Assembly: GCA_016870855.1 (NCBI GenBank)
Contig: VGAF01000002.1
Location: 1-40,779 of the forward strand
Source: Actinomycetota bacterium
GTDB taxonomy: Bacteria; Actinomycetota; Actinomycetes; Nanopelagicales; Nanopelagicaceae
DNA: 40,779 bases
Reading direction: 5' to 3'
Both the position numbers and the translations under genes were made by a program. Shown here piece by piece: positions 34,081-40,779 of the stretch. The notes beneath the pieces are model-generated. The model had not been told where the DNA came from. It worked only from the letters and a program-made list of their open reading frames with translations, and ran no database searches. Every line of letters begins with the position of its first letter. Within the stretch, counting starts at the first letter, position 1.

Positions 34081-34593
34081 TCACTTACCTAGAAGCGCCT
34101 TCATGGCTTGGATCTCAGCTTCCTGTGACGCGAGTATCGAACTACCTAACTTTGCGACTTCTTGATTCGCAGAATCGATGATCTTCTCGGCCATATCGAT
34201 CGCGCCCTCATGATGCTTAATCATTCCCTCTAAGAAAAGTCGATCGAAATCTGCACCCGTTGAGACGCGGAGCATCTCCATCTCATTTTCATCGAGCATT
34301 CCCGCCATCGTATGGCCGGCATGGCCCATCGCATCAACGCCTGGCCAACTCTTCATCAACTCGATTTCTGGCTCTTGTGCACTACTTATCTGTTCGGCGA
34401 GCGCTAAAACATCAGGATTAGTTGTATTTGTAAATGCAAGCTCTGACATCTCAAGTGCTTGTTCGTGATGTGGAATCATCATCTCTGCAAACATGATGTC
34501 TTGCGAGCTGAGCGCTCCGTTTGAATTCTCGGAGCCACTTGCACAGCCCGTAAGTAAAAACAGGGAAATCAATAGATGCGCAAGGCGTCTCAT
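34081..34593 (-). CDS. DUF305 lipoprotein
   Basis: This 170-aa protein has a lipoprotein signal (MRRLAHLLISLFLLTGCAS, lipobox LTGC). A DUF305 domain with two paired-His motifs, MIPHHEQALEMSELA and MIKHHEGAIDMAEKI, follows in a four-helix ferritin-like layout. It is probably anchored outside the membrane; a copper or other metal role is suspected for the family. The ORF-track start lies upstream of the tRNA and is wrong. ATG 34593 is fixed by the signal peptide and by TACCTT six bases upstream. It follows tRNA-Thr closely and precedes the phosphoribosyltransferase gene. Confidence 0.9.
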   Translation of the reverse strand: MRRLAHLLISLFLLTGCASGSENSNGALSSQDIMFAEMMIPHHEQALEMSELAFTNTTNPDVLALAEQISSAQEPEIELMKSWPGVDAMGHAGHTMAGMLDENEMEMLRVSTGADFDRLFLEGMIKHHEGAIDMAEKIIDSANQEVAKLGSSILASQEAEIQAMKALLGK

Positions 34594-34599
34594 GGGGTT

Positions 34600-34605
34600 A
34601 AGGTA
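34600..34605 (-). promoter_or_regulatory. -10 element of the DUF305 gene
   Basis: TACCTT on the minus strand ends six bases before ATG 34593. It begins only five bases after the tRNA-Thr 3' end, so it is squeezed between the tRNA and the coding sequence. Confidence 0.45.
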
Positions 34606-34610
34606 CCTGG

Positions 34611-34682
34611 AGCCCCCCGTCAGGATTGAACTGACGACCTTCCGCTTACAAGGCGGATGCTCTACCACTGAGCTAGGGAGGC
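34611..34682 (-). tRNA. tRNA-Thr (anticodon TGT)
   Basis: The minus strand folds as a cloverleaf. The acceptor GCCTCCC pairs with GGGGGGC with one T-G wobble, the D-arm begins TAGCTCAGTGG, the anticodon arm is TCCGC-CTTGTAA-GCGGA, and the T-arm is GTCAG-TTCAATC-CTGAC. The anticodon TGT reads ACA. The discriminator base is T, as usual for tRNA-Thr, and CCA is not encoded. Confidence 0.95.
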
Positions 34683-34697
34683 GTGATGCAGTCACCA

Positions 34698-34703
34698 ATT
34701 ATG
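34698..34703 (-). promoter_or_regulatory. possible -10 element of tRNA-Thr
   Basis: CATAAT on the minus strand lies 15 bases before the tRNA 5' end. No good -35 is seen at the right spacing. Confidence 0.3.
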
Positions 34704-34730
34704 TCAGGCAGTACGCAAAACTCTGACCGA

Positions 34731-34736
34731 TAGATT
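34731..34736 (+). promoter_or_regulatory. -10 element of lacZ
   Basis: TAGATT ends six bases before GTG 34743 with no Shine-Dalgarno, predicting a leaderless lacZ mRNA. No LacI-type palindrome is evident. Confidence 0.5.
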
Positions 34737-34742
34737 CTCCTC

Positions 34743-37736
34743 GTGAAAACTCCAGTCTGGATTAGCCCCGAGACCACCTCAATAAATCGCCTCCCGATGC
34801 TCAATATCGGTCACTTGATGTCGATCTCGCTTGATGGTGATTGGAACTTTCAGCTACTAGACCGCCCCGATCAAGAGCCAAGTAAGCGTTGGCAAACAAT
34901 TCCCGTCCCTGGTCTTTGGACGATGATTAATGGCGAGCAATCATTTGGCGATAAGCCCATCTACACAAATGTCCAAATGCCATTTGAGCAACTTCCACCA
35001 TTTGTACCTGAAGAGAACCCAACCGGAATTTATGAGCGCGAGTTCTCGCTACCGAATACTTGGAAGAACAAGCGAGTAGTTCTATCAATTGGTGGGTTTG
35101 AATCTGTCGCGATTCTTTCGATAAATGGTAATGAAGTAGGAGTGGCTAAAGACTCACGCTTAGCAGCCGAGTTCGATATTACAAACTTCTTAAATAACGG
35201 CTCTAATCGAATTCAAATCAAAGTAATTAAGTGGTCAGATGCGACTTTTATTGAAGATCAAGATCAATGGTGGCATGGTGGAATCACCCGTTCGGTAAAA
35301 CTCTATGCAACTGAAGAAGTATTTATCGAGCGTCTCTACCCAACGCCTGGGCTCTTGACCGATAACAAGACCGGCACACTTCACGTCCGCGCCCATATCA
35401 ATTCAATCAATGATGCTTCGATCGCTAACTACAAGCTCCGTGTCAAAGTAATGGGCGTAAAGGGAGCAAGTGAAGTTGCGCCGGTCATAAGCAAGAAAGC
35501 TCCGCAATGGACCGAAAAGAGCGCAGAAGAACTAAAGGCTGGCGCTGACTATTTTCTTGGCACATATTGGGATGGGAGCATGCCTAAGGCAAAGTTTGAA
35601 GCCTTTCTTGCTACTGAAAACATCATCCCAGGACCTCTTGAGTTCACTATCAAGGTTCCAAATATCGCGCCTTGGAGCGCTGAATCCCCCACTCTCTACG
35701 ACGTTGAGTATGAATTAGTCGATCCTTCCGGCCAAGTAATTGAGATAACCACCCAGAAAATCGGCTTTAGAAGGGTAGAAATCAAGGGCAATGAGCTCTT
35801 GGTAAATGGCCAGCCGGTCATCTTCTACGGAATTAATCGCCATGATTTCAATCGAGAGACCGGGCGAGTACTAACTAGAGATTTGATGCGTCAGGATCTG
35901 TTGGAGTTAAAGCGATGGAACTTCAACGCTGTCCGCACCTCTCACTATCCAAACGATCCAGCATTCTTAGATCTATGTGATGAGCTTGGTTTTTATGTAG
36001 TTGGTGAAGCAAATATCGAGTCACATGCATTCCAAAATACGCTTTGTAATGACCAGAAATATCTAAACGCATGGGTCGACCGGGTCGCGCGGATGATTCA
36101 ACGCGATATCCATCACCCATCAGTTGTTCTATGGTCACTCGGTAATGAGTCAGGCGCCGGTTTAAATCATCGTGCGGCCGCCCAATATGCCCGCTTCTTT
36201 GATCCAACTCGCCCACTTCACTATGAAGGCGCAATCCGTGGTAATTGGACTATCAACCATGGCTTAACCGATGTTGTCTGTCCGATGTATCCAGAAATCT
36301 CCGCAATCATCTCTTATGCAAAGTCAAAGAAAGCAACTCGTCCGCTAATCATATGCGAGTACTCGCATGCAATGGGAAATAGCAATGGCACGATTGCTGA
36401 ATATTGGGATGCAGTGCATTCGCTTAAGGGACTTCAAGGTGGCTTTATCTGGGAGATGTGGGATCACGGATTAGATCAACGCCTCGAGGATGGAACCATC
36501 CGCGCCGCTTACGGTGGTGATTACGGTGAAGTTAAGCATGATGGAAATTTCGTTTGTGATGGAATGTTCTTCCCAGATCGCTCGCCGAAGCCAGCTCTCC
36601 AAGAGTTTAAATACATCGCAGCTCCAGTAAAGATAAGCGCCAAGAACCTCAAAACCGGTCGCTTTGAAATCTTCAACAAACAGTTCTTTAACGACCTGCG
36701 TGAATTCAAACTCCGCTACGAGATAACGGTAAATGGAAAGGTTGCTCTATCTGGAGATGTGAAATTGCCGGTAGTAAAGGCTAGAAAGAGCGCTATTTTC
36801 ACTATTCCCGCTAAATTATTAAAGGCAGGAGATGGTGTTGGCGAGCGCTTCATCAACTTCAATTTGGAGAGCTCGGTAAGTAAGCCTTGGTCGCATATGG
36901 GAACGGAAGTTGCGTGGTCCCAATTCGCTCTTGCCGCTAAGCCGCTTCCAAAAGCAAAGCCGGCTAAGGAAGGTAGAAACTTTGTTTCGCAAGATGGTCT
37001 TATTCTTCTTCCTAGTTGTGAGGTTGCACCGAAGTTAACGTTTTGGCGCGCGCCGACCGATAACGATCTAATCGGCCACATCGCAGAAAAATGGGATAAG
37101 TGGGGCTTGCGTGAACTAAGTCGCTCAAACGTTCAAGTTACTCATAAGGGCGCAACAACTCGCATCACCACTACTTGGAAAACGAGCGCCGGCATAACTC
37201 TTAAACACCAACAATTAGTTGAATCAGTCGTGGATGGAATCCGAGTTACCGAGACCGTGACTCTTCCTAAGCAACTAGATGATGTTGCCCGGGTTGGAAC
37301 TAACCTTGAGTTAAGTGGCGACCTAGATCAACTTGTTTACTTTGGAACTGGGCCATTTGAAACCATGCCAGATCGCGCAATCGGAAAGATTCATCGTTGG
37401 TCTTCAAGTGTTTATGACCAATATGTTCCATATGTGAAGCCACAAGAAAATGGTGGCCACGTTGGAGTCCGTTGGTTCTCAATCTCAAATCGCAATAACC
37501 ACGGCGTATATTTCCAACTAGATAAGCCGCGCATGGTCACGGTTACGCCGATGAGATCAACTGATCTCGCTGATGCCACGCATAATGTCTTCGTCAATAA
37601 GTGTGGAAATACAGTTGTGACGATCGATGTAGCGCATCGTGGAGTGGGAACAGCATCATGTGGTCCAGATACTTTAGATAAGTATCGGATTAAGCCCGGC
37701 GTTTATAAGTGGAGCTGGACTGCACTTAGCTTCTAG
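34743..37736 (+). CDS. lacZ: beta-galactosidase (GH2, LacZ type)
   Basis: This 997-aa enzyme hydrolyses lactose and other beta-galactosides. The domain order follows E. coli LacZ: jelly-roll, Ig-like, TIM barrel, Ig-like and a C-terminal sandwich. The acid/base Glu is in WSLGNESGAG and the nucleophile Glu in IICEYSHAMGNSNG; RTSHYPNDPAFLDLCDELGF and FWRAPTDND are also conserved. It has no signal peptide, so substrates must be imported, yet no sugar transporter or LacI-type regulator is next to it. The GTG start lies six bases after TAGATT. Its 3' end overlaps the SGNH gene by 11 bp. Confidence 0.96.
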   Translation: MKTPVWISPETTSINRLPMLNIGHLMSISLDGDWNFQLLDRPDQEPSKRWQTIPVPGLWTMINGEQSFGDKPIYTNVQMPFEQLPPFVPEENPTGIYEREFSLPNTWKNKRVVLSIGGFESVAILSINGNEVGVAKDSRLAAEFDITNFLNNGSNRIQIKVIKWSDATFIEDQDQWWHGGITRSVKLYATEEVFIERLYPTPGLLTDNKTGTLHVRAHINSINDASIANYKLRVKVMGVKGASEVAPVISKKAPQWTEKSAEELKAGADYFLGTYWDGSMPKAKFEAFLATENIIPGPLEFTIKVPNIAPWSAESPTLYDVEYELVDPSGQVIEITTQKIGFRRVEIKGNELLVNGQPVIFYGINRHDFNRETGRVLTRDLMRQDLLELKRWNFNAVRTSHYPNDPAFLDLCDELGFYVVGEANIESHAFQNTLCNDQKYLNAWVDRVARMIQRDIHHPSVVLWSLGNESGAGLNHRAAAQYARFFDPTRPLHYEGAIRGNWTINHGLTDVVCPMYPEISAIISYAKSKKATRPLIICEYSHAMGNSNGTIAEYWDAVHSLKGLQGGFIWEMWDHGLDQRLEDGTIRAAYGGDYGEVKHDGNFVCDGMFFPDRSPKPALQEFKYIAAPVKISAKNLKTGRFEIFNKQFFNDLREFKLRYEITVNGKVALSGDVKLPVVKARKSAIFTIPAKLLKAGDGVGERFINFNLESSVSKPWSHMGTEVAWSQFALAAKPLPKAKPAKEGRNFVSQDGLILLPSCEVAPKLTFWRAPTDNDLIGHIAEKWDKWGLRELSRSNVQVTHKGATTRITTTWKTSAGITLKHQQLVESVVDGIRVTETVTLPKQLDDVARVGTNLELSGDLDQLVYFGTGPFETMPDRAIGKIHRWSSSVYDQYVPYVKPQENGGHVGVRWFSISNRNNHGVYFQLDKPRMVTVTPMRSTDLADATHNVFVNKCGNTVVTIDVAHRGVGTASCGPDTLDKYRIKPGVYKWSWTALSF

Positions 37737-38508
37737 CCTCAAAGGTAATCGGGGTTGGATATTTCGCATCTCGGCCATCTCCAGATGACCTTCCGCGGAT
37801 CCTTCTTCCCATCCAAGGCAGGGCGTATTTACCAAACCAATTTAGATTAATCTGAATCTTCTCTAGCGTCGTAATCGGTTTAGCATTAGGAAGAGGTGTA
37901 CGCCAATCTGGATCATGTGGCAGTTCAAGGCGAGATAAGACGGCTTGGGCCACGCGACGGTGCCCCTCGGAATTTAGATGAAGTCGATCTTCGTGGATAA
38001 ATCGTTCATCACGCCAAAAGTCATCATGATTTGGGTCGAAGAGAGTCGCATCAACAGCCGCGGCTCTCCTTCGCACATTCTCATTAAAGACTTTAAAGCG
38101 CTCTTTCCAAACTTGGGCTGCGCGAGTAGTCGCACCAGAATCCTCAAGCACACAGAACAACATCAACGTTGCACCAGATCGAACTAGCTCATCGACGCCA
38201 TGGTTGTAAGTCGCAATAGTTCTCATCGGGTCATATTTCGGGCGGATCACATCATTTGCGCCGGCATGAAAGGAAACTAGCGTTGACTTTCCTTCGATTA
38301 ATTTTTTCGCCTTTGGAATCTGTTCATTTACAACCTGTGCAACTAACTTTCCTCTAATCGCAAGATTTGCATATGTGAAGCCATCCCAATTTACAGTGGC
38401 AACTTCAGCTACCCGATCAGCCCAGCCGCGATATCTTCCACCGATTACCTCATCAGACATACCCTCGGTCATCGAGTCACCGAGCGCTATGAAACGGTTA
38501 TATTGCAT
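37726..38508 (-). CDS. SGNH/GDSL-type hydrolase
   Basis: This 260-aa protein has the four SGNH blocks: FIALGDSMTEG (nucleophile Ser), the Gly of block II in ANLAIRGK, HAGANDV (Asn) and DRLHLNSEGHRRVA (Asp and His). It is probably a lipase/esterase or acetyl-esterase acting in the cytoplasm, with unknown substrate; it lacks a signal peptide. ATG 38508 is chosen because AGGA lies six bases upstream and MQYNRFIALGDS aligns with family starts. It overlaps the end of rlmB by 11 bases, so it belongs to the cysS-rlmB operon. Confidence 0.9.
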   Translation of the reverse strand: MQYNRFIALGDSMTEGMSDEVIGGRYRGWADRVAEVATVNWDGFTYANLAIRGKLVAQVVNEQIPKAKKLIEGKSTLVSFHAGANDVIRPKYDPMRTIATYNHGVDELVRSGATLMLFCVLEDSGATTRAAQVWKERFKVFNENVRRRAAAVDATLFDPNHDDFWRDERFIHEDRLHLNSEGHRRVAQAVLSRLELPHDPDWRTPLPNAKPITTLEKIQINLNWFGKYALPWMGRRIRGRSSGDGRDAKYPTPITFEARS

Positions 38509-39502
38509 GCCGTTTCCTGTCGACTGCGTAAAGAGCAATCGACATCGCCACACTAGCGTTTAGTGATTCAACGGTATTGCTCATCGGTATCTTGATTAAT
38601 AAATCGCAATTCTCGCGGACTAACCTTGAGAGCCCACGCCCTTCGCTTCCAACAACGATGTAAAGCGGCTGGTCGGCTATCTCTATAGCCTCAACCGCAG
38701 TATCGGCATCCCCATCTAGCCCCACGATAAAGCAGCCAAATTCCTTTGCGTCCTGCATTGAGCGAACTAGGTTTGTAACCTGAGCGATTGGCAACCGTGC
38801 AGCAGCTCCCGCGGATGACTTCCAGGCCGCTGCAGTTAAAGGGGCGTTGCGTCGCTCTGGGATCAATAATCCATCTGCGCCAAATGCCGCAGCGCTTCGA
38901 GCAATCGCACCGATATTCCGTGGATCAGTTACGCCATCAACAGCAACAAATAGCGCGGGCTCTTTTGCGCGAGCGAAAATTTCTTTCTGGGATGAGTATC
39001 GGAATGGTTTTGCAACGAGGGCGATTCCTTGGTGATTGGCGATACCAGTCATATTTTCGATCTGACGCCGCTCCACCTCACGGATCCCAAGTCCCATCTT
39101 CTGGGCGAGCTTTACGCTCTCCTCTAACCGCTCATCAATATCAACGCCAGTTGCAACAACTAACTCTTTGGCCGGAATTCCAGCGCGAAGCGCTTCAACT
39201 ACCGCGTTACGTCCAGCAATCGTGTCATGGTGTTCGCGTGGCTCACGTCTGAAGTCGCGCTTTCTATCACCGCGCTTACTATCAATTCGCTTACGTTCAA
39301 CGCGCTTTCTTCCAAAATCACCACGCCCCGAACCGCGTCGCTCTGAATCTCTGCCTGAATCTCTGCGCTCTGATCGGTCGCGATCTCCTCGTTTCTGTTC
39401 AGAATCTTTACCACCGCGATACTTCTTATGGTTTGGGCGATTCTCCGCTTTTGGCGTTGGCCCTCTGCCGCGAAGAGCGCGTCGCTTTGGTTGCTTCGCC
39501 AT
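38498..39502 (-). CDS. rlmB: 23S rRNA (guanosine-2'-O-)-methyltransferase RlmB type
   Basis: This 334-aa SPOUT methyltransferase methylates 23S rRNA (G2251 in E. coli). A substrate-binding domain starts at AGRNAVVEALRAGIPAKEL. The knotted domain has DPRNIGAIARSAAAFGADG, IVVGSEGRGLSRLVRENCD and VESLNASVAMSIALY. The first 90 or so residues are an Arg/Asp/Gly/Ser-rich disordered extension with RD, RG and KR repeats, longer than in E. coli and likely RNA-binding. ATG 39502 directly follows the cysS stop (TAAATG), so the two are coupled. Confidence 0.94.
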   Translation of the reverse strand: MAKQPKRRALRGRGPTPKAENRPNHKKYRGGKDSEQKRGDRDRSERRDSGRDSERRGSGRGDFGRKRVERKRIDSKRGDRKRDFRREPREHHDTIAGRNAVVEALRAGIPAKELVVATGVDIDERLEESVKLAQKMGLGIREVERRQIENMTGIANHQGIALVAKPFRYSSQKEIFARAKEPALFVAVDGVTDPRNIGAIARSAAAFGADGLLIPERRNAPLTAAAWKSSAGAAARLPIAQVTNLVRSMQDAKEFGCFIVGLDGDADTAVEAIEIADQPLYIVVGSEGRGLSRLVRENCDLLIKIPMSNTVESLNASVAMSIALYAVDRKRHAI

Positions 39503-40779
39503 TTAGTTCACGCTCCATCTCGGTCCATTAGGTGTATCTTCAATTGAGATTCCCATCGCAACAATCCGATCTCTAATCGCATCCGCTGCTGAGAAGTCCT
39601 TACGGACTCGGGCCGCTTCTCGTTGTTCAAGAAGCAAGGCAATCAAGCCATCTACGGCCTTATCCAACTTCTTATTGCCAGATTCACCAAATGCTGGGTC
39701 AAAGGGATCGCAACCCAAGATATCTAGCGCTCCACGGATCTTCTTTGCGTATGAAAGCGCGGTCTTGGCCTCACTTAACGCGCTATTTCCAGCACGCAAC
39801 CATTCGGAAATTTGTGCAAGCGCTTGTGGCACAGCAAGATCGTCATCAAGAGCAGCCTTTAGCTCCGGTGCAATCTCTTTACCAATCTCGCCTTCCAACT
39901 TTTTAACCCGGAGTAAGAAGTTCTCAATCCGGCGAAATGCGGTTGCGGATTCATCGAGGGCTTCAAATGAGAACTCCAACATCGATCGATAATGAGCGCT
40001 GCCGAGATACCAACGAAGTTCGATTCCGCGCACCCGCTTTAGTACTTCCGTAACGATGAGCGAATTACCAAGTGACTTGCTCATCTTCTCACCGCTCGTT
40101 GTAACCCAAGCGTTATGCATCCAACGCCGGGCAAACTTTTGACCGGCCGCTTCAGATTGGGCAATTTCATTTTCATGGTGCGGGAAGATCAGATCTAATC
40201 CACCGCCATGGATATCAAACTCATCTCCTAGATATGCGCGCGCCATTGCCGAGCACTCAAGATGCCAACCAGGACGCCCGGCTCCCCATGGAGTCGGCCA
40301 AGCAGGTTCACCTGGTTTTGCAGCTTTCCATAACGCGAAATCTCTTGGATCTCGTTTGAAAGTATCTTCTGCATCCCCCGCGCTCTGGAGATCATCTAAT
40401 TTTTGGTTTGAGAGCGTGAGGTAGCGCTTCAATTTACGAACCTCTAGATAAACATCGCCATTTCCTGGCGCATATGCCGAACCATTTGCAATCAGAGTCT
40501 CCATCAACTCAATCATCTGGGTTATGTGCCCGGTTGCACGCGGTTCGTAGGTAGGAGGCAGAACATTTAATGCGCGATAAGCATCAGCAAAGGCCCGTTC
40601 ATACTTCATCGCTACCGCCCACCAAGGCATCGCTTCATGAGTAGCTTTATGTAAGACCTTGTCATCAATATCAGTCACATTCCGTACGAAAGTAACCGCT
40701 AAGCCGCTCGCCTCAAGCCATCTCCGCAAGATATCGAAGTTAACTCCGCTTCGAATATGGCCAATGTGTGGAGCTGCCT
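39503..40779 (-). CDS. cysS: cysteinyl-tRNA synthetase (N-terminus cut by window edge)
   Basis: The class I synthetase charges tRNA-Cys with cysteine. The ORF track begins at an internal Met (40729), but the frame stays open to the window end and includes the signature [13 protein letters not shown], so the true start is outside. The KMSKS loop appears as [11 protein letters not shown]. Zinc ligands are in WHLECSAMA and [11 protein letters not shown], and the anticodon-binding domain ends RWSVN. The protein is intact as far as it can be seen. It is followed at once by rlmB and the SGNH gene in one operon; this cysS-rlmB order is common in actinobacteria. Confidence 0.96.
   Translation of the reverse strand, partial: AAPHIGHIRSGVNFDILRRWLEASGLAVTFVRNVTDIDDKVLHKATHEAMPWWAVAMKYERAFADAYRALNVLPPTYEPRATGHITQMIELMETLIANGSAYAPGNGDVYLEVRKLKRYLTLSNQKLDDLQSAGDAEDTFKRDPRDFALWKAAKPGEPAWPTPWGAGRPGWHLECSAMARAYLGDEFDIHGGGLDLIFPHHENEIAQSEAAGQKFARRWMHNAWVTTSGEKMSKSLGNSLIVTEVLKRVRGIELRWYLGSAHYRSMLEFSFEALDESATAFRRIENFLLRVKKLEGEIGKEIAPELKAALDDDLAVPQALAQISEWLRAGNSALSEAKTALSYAKKIRGALDILGCDPFDPAFGESGNKKLDKAVDGLIALLLEQREAARVRKDFSAADAIRDRIVAMGISIEDTPNGPRWSVN

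Noticed and set aside
34594-34698. N-terminal 35 codons of the ORF-track entry 34081-34698
   Set aside because: They run through the tRNA-Thr gene; a lipoprotein signal begins at ATG 34593.
34683-34742. LacI-type operator upstream of lacZ
   Set aside because: Only a loose GTCAG...CTGAC pair is seen, not a symmetric site of operator quality.
38788-39252. 154-aa plus-strand ORF opposite rlmB
   Set aside because: Antisense shadow with Gln/Arg/Leu-rich noise composition; rlmB is certain.

Overview
This window looks like a stretch of chromosome from a small-genome actinobacterium. GC is in the mid-to-high 40s by eye and the genes are packed tightly. The best guess is a freshwater planktonic lineage of the acI / Nanopelagicales (Planktophila-like) type. 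Supporting signs are DUF3027, DUF2530 and DUF3263 proteins, a cold-shock protein with a C-terminal extension, a CopD-CtaG fusion, a mycobacterial-type SerC, a ChoD-like GMC oxidase, a GroEL ending in DMDF with a CIRCE operator, many GTG/TTG starts and many apparently leaderless genes. The lineage is an inference; the phylum is well supported. I see no insertion sequence, prophage, integrase or CRISPR array.

Layout. 1-3.5 kb: 5-formyl-THF cyclo-ligase facing an acyl-CoA dehydrogenase and a CopD-CtaG membrane fusion. 3.5-6.9 kb: FmdB-type zinc ribbon, an unlisted 38-aa acidic protein, an MmpL/RND transporter and formyl-THF deformylase PurU. 6.9-13.2 kb: tRNA-Arg(CCT), a saccharopine/carboxynorspermidine dehydrogenase-like protein with a coupled SDR, a secreted coiled-coil protein, an exported Rieske protein, a membrane diguanylate cyclase and homospermidine synthase. 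13.2-15.6 kb: photolyase, esterase, and a 240-bp region with a strong promoter, a 5' hairpin and short ORFs. 15.6-24.1 kb: citrate synthase, PdxH, SerC, two MFS transporters, DUF2530, cold-shock protein, DUF3027 and GroEL. As far as I recall, much of this block has the same neighbours in mycobacteria. 24.1-27.2 kb: groL control region with CIRCE, an odd GC-rich segment, and the DUF1800-DUF1501 pair, then DUF3263. 27.2-34.7 kb: PLP decarboxylase and SDR-DUF2867 operon, NDH-2, GMC oxidase, a flavin/PNPOx-like protein, a phosphoribosyltransferase, a DUF305 lipoprotein and tRNA-Thr(TGT). 34.7-40.8 kb: LacZ, SGNH hydrolase, RlmB and CysS, the last cut by the window edge.

The genes are mostly housekeeping: folate one-carbon metabolism (cyclo-ligase, PurU), B6/serine (PdxH, SerC), polyamines (Hss and possibly the other dehydrogenase), respiration (NDH-2, CtaG, Rieske), light damage repair (photolyase), beta-galactoside use (LacZ) and translation (RlmB, CysS, tRNAs).

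The most striking pattern is regulatory. At least fourteen genes have a TANNNT or CANNNT -10 hexamer ending exactly 6 or 7 nt before the start codon, with no Shine-Dalgarno. This predicts leaderless mRNAs and lets me correct several start sites. In several divergent pairs the two -10 elements overlap or abut, giving compact two-way promoters. Genes that instead carry a clear Shine-Dalgarno form a second class. Short ORFs below the 60-aa cut-off of the track (38, 26, 21 and 43 aa) fit into the remaining gaps and are the main candidates for undescribed genes.
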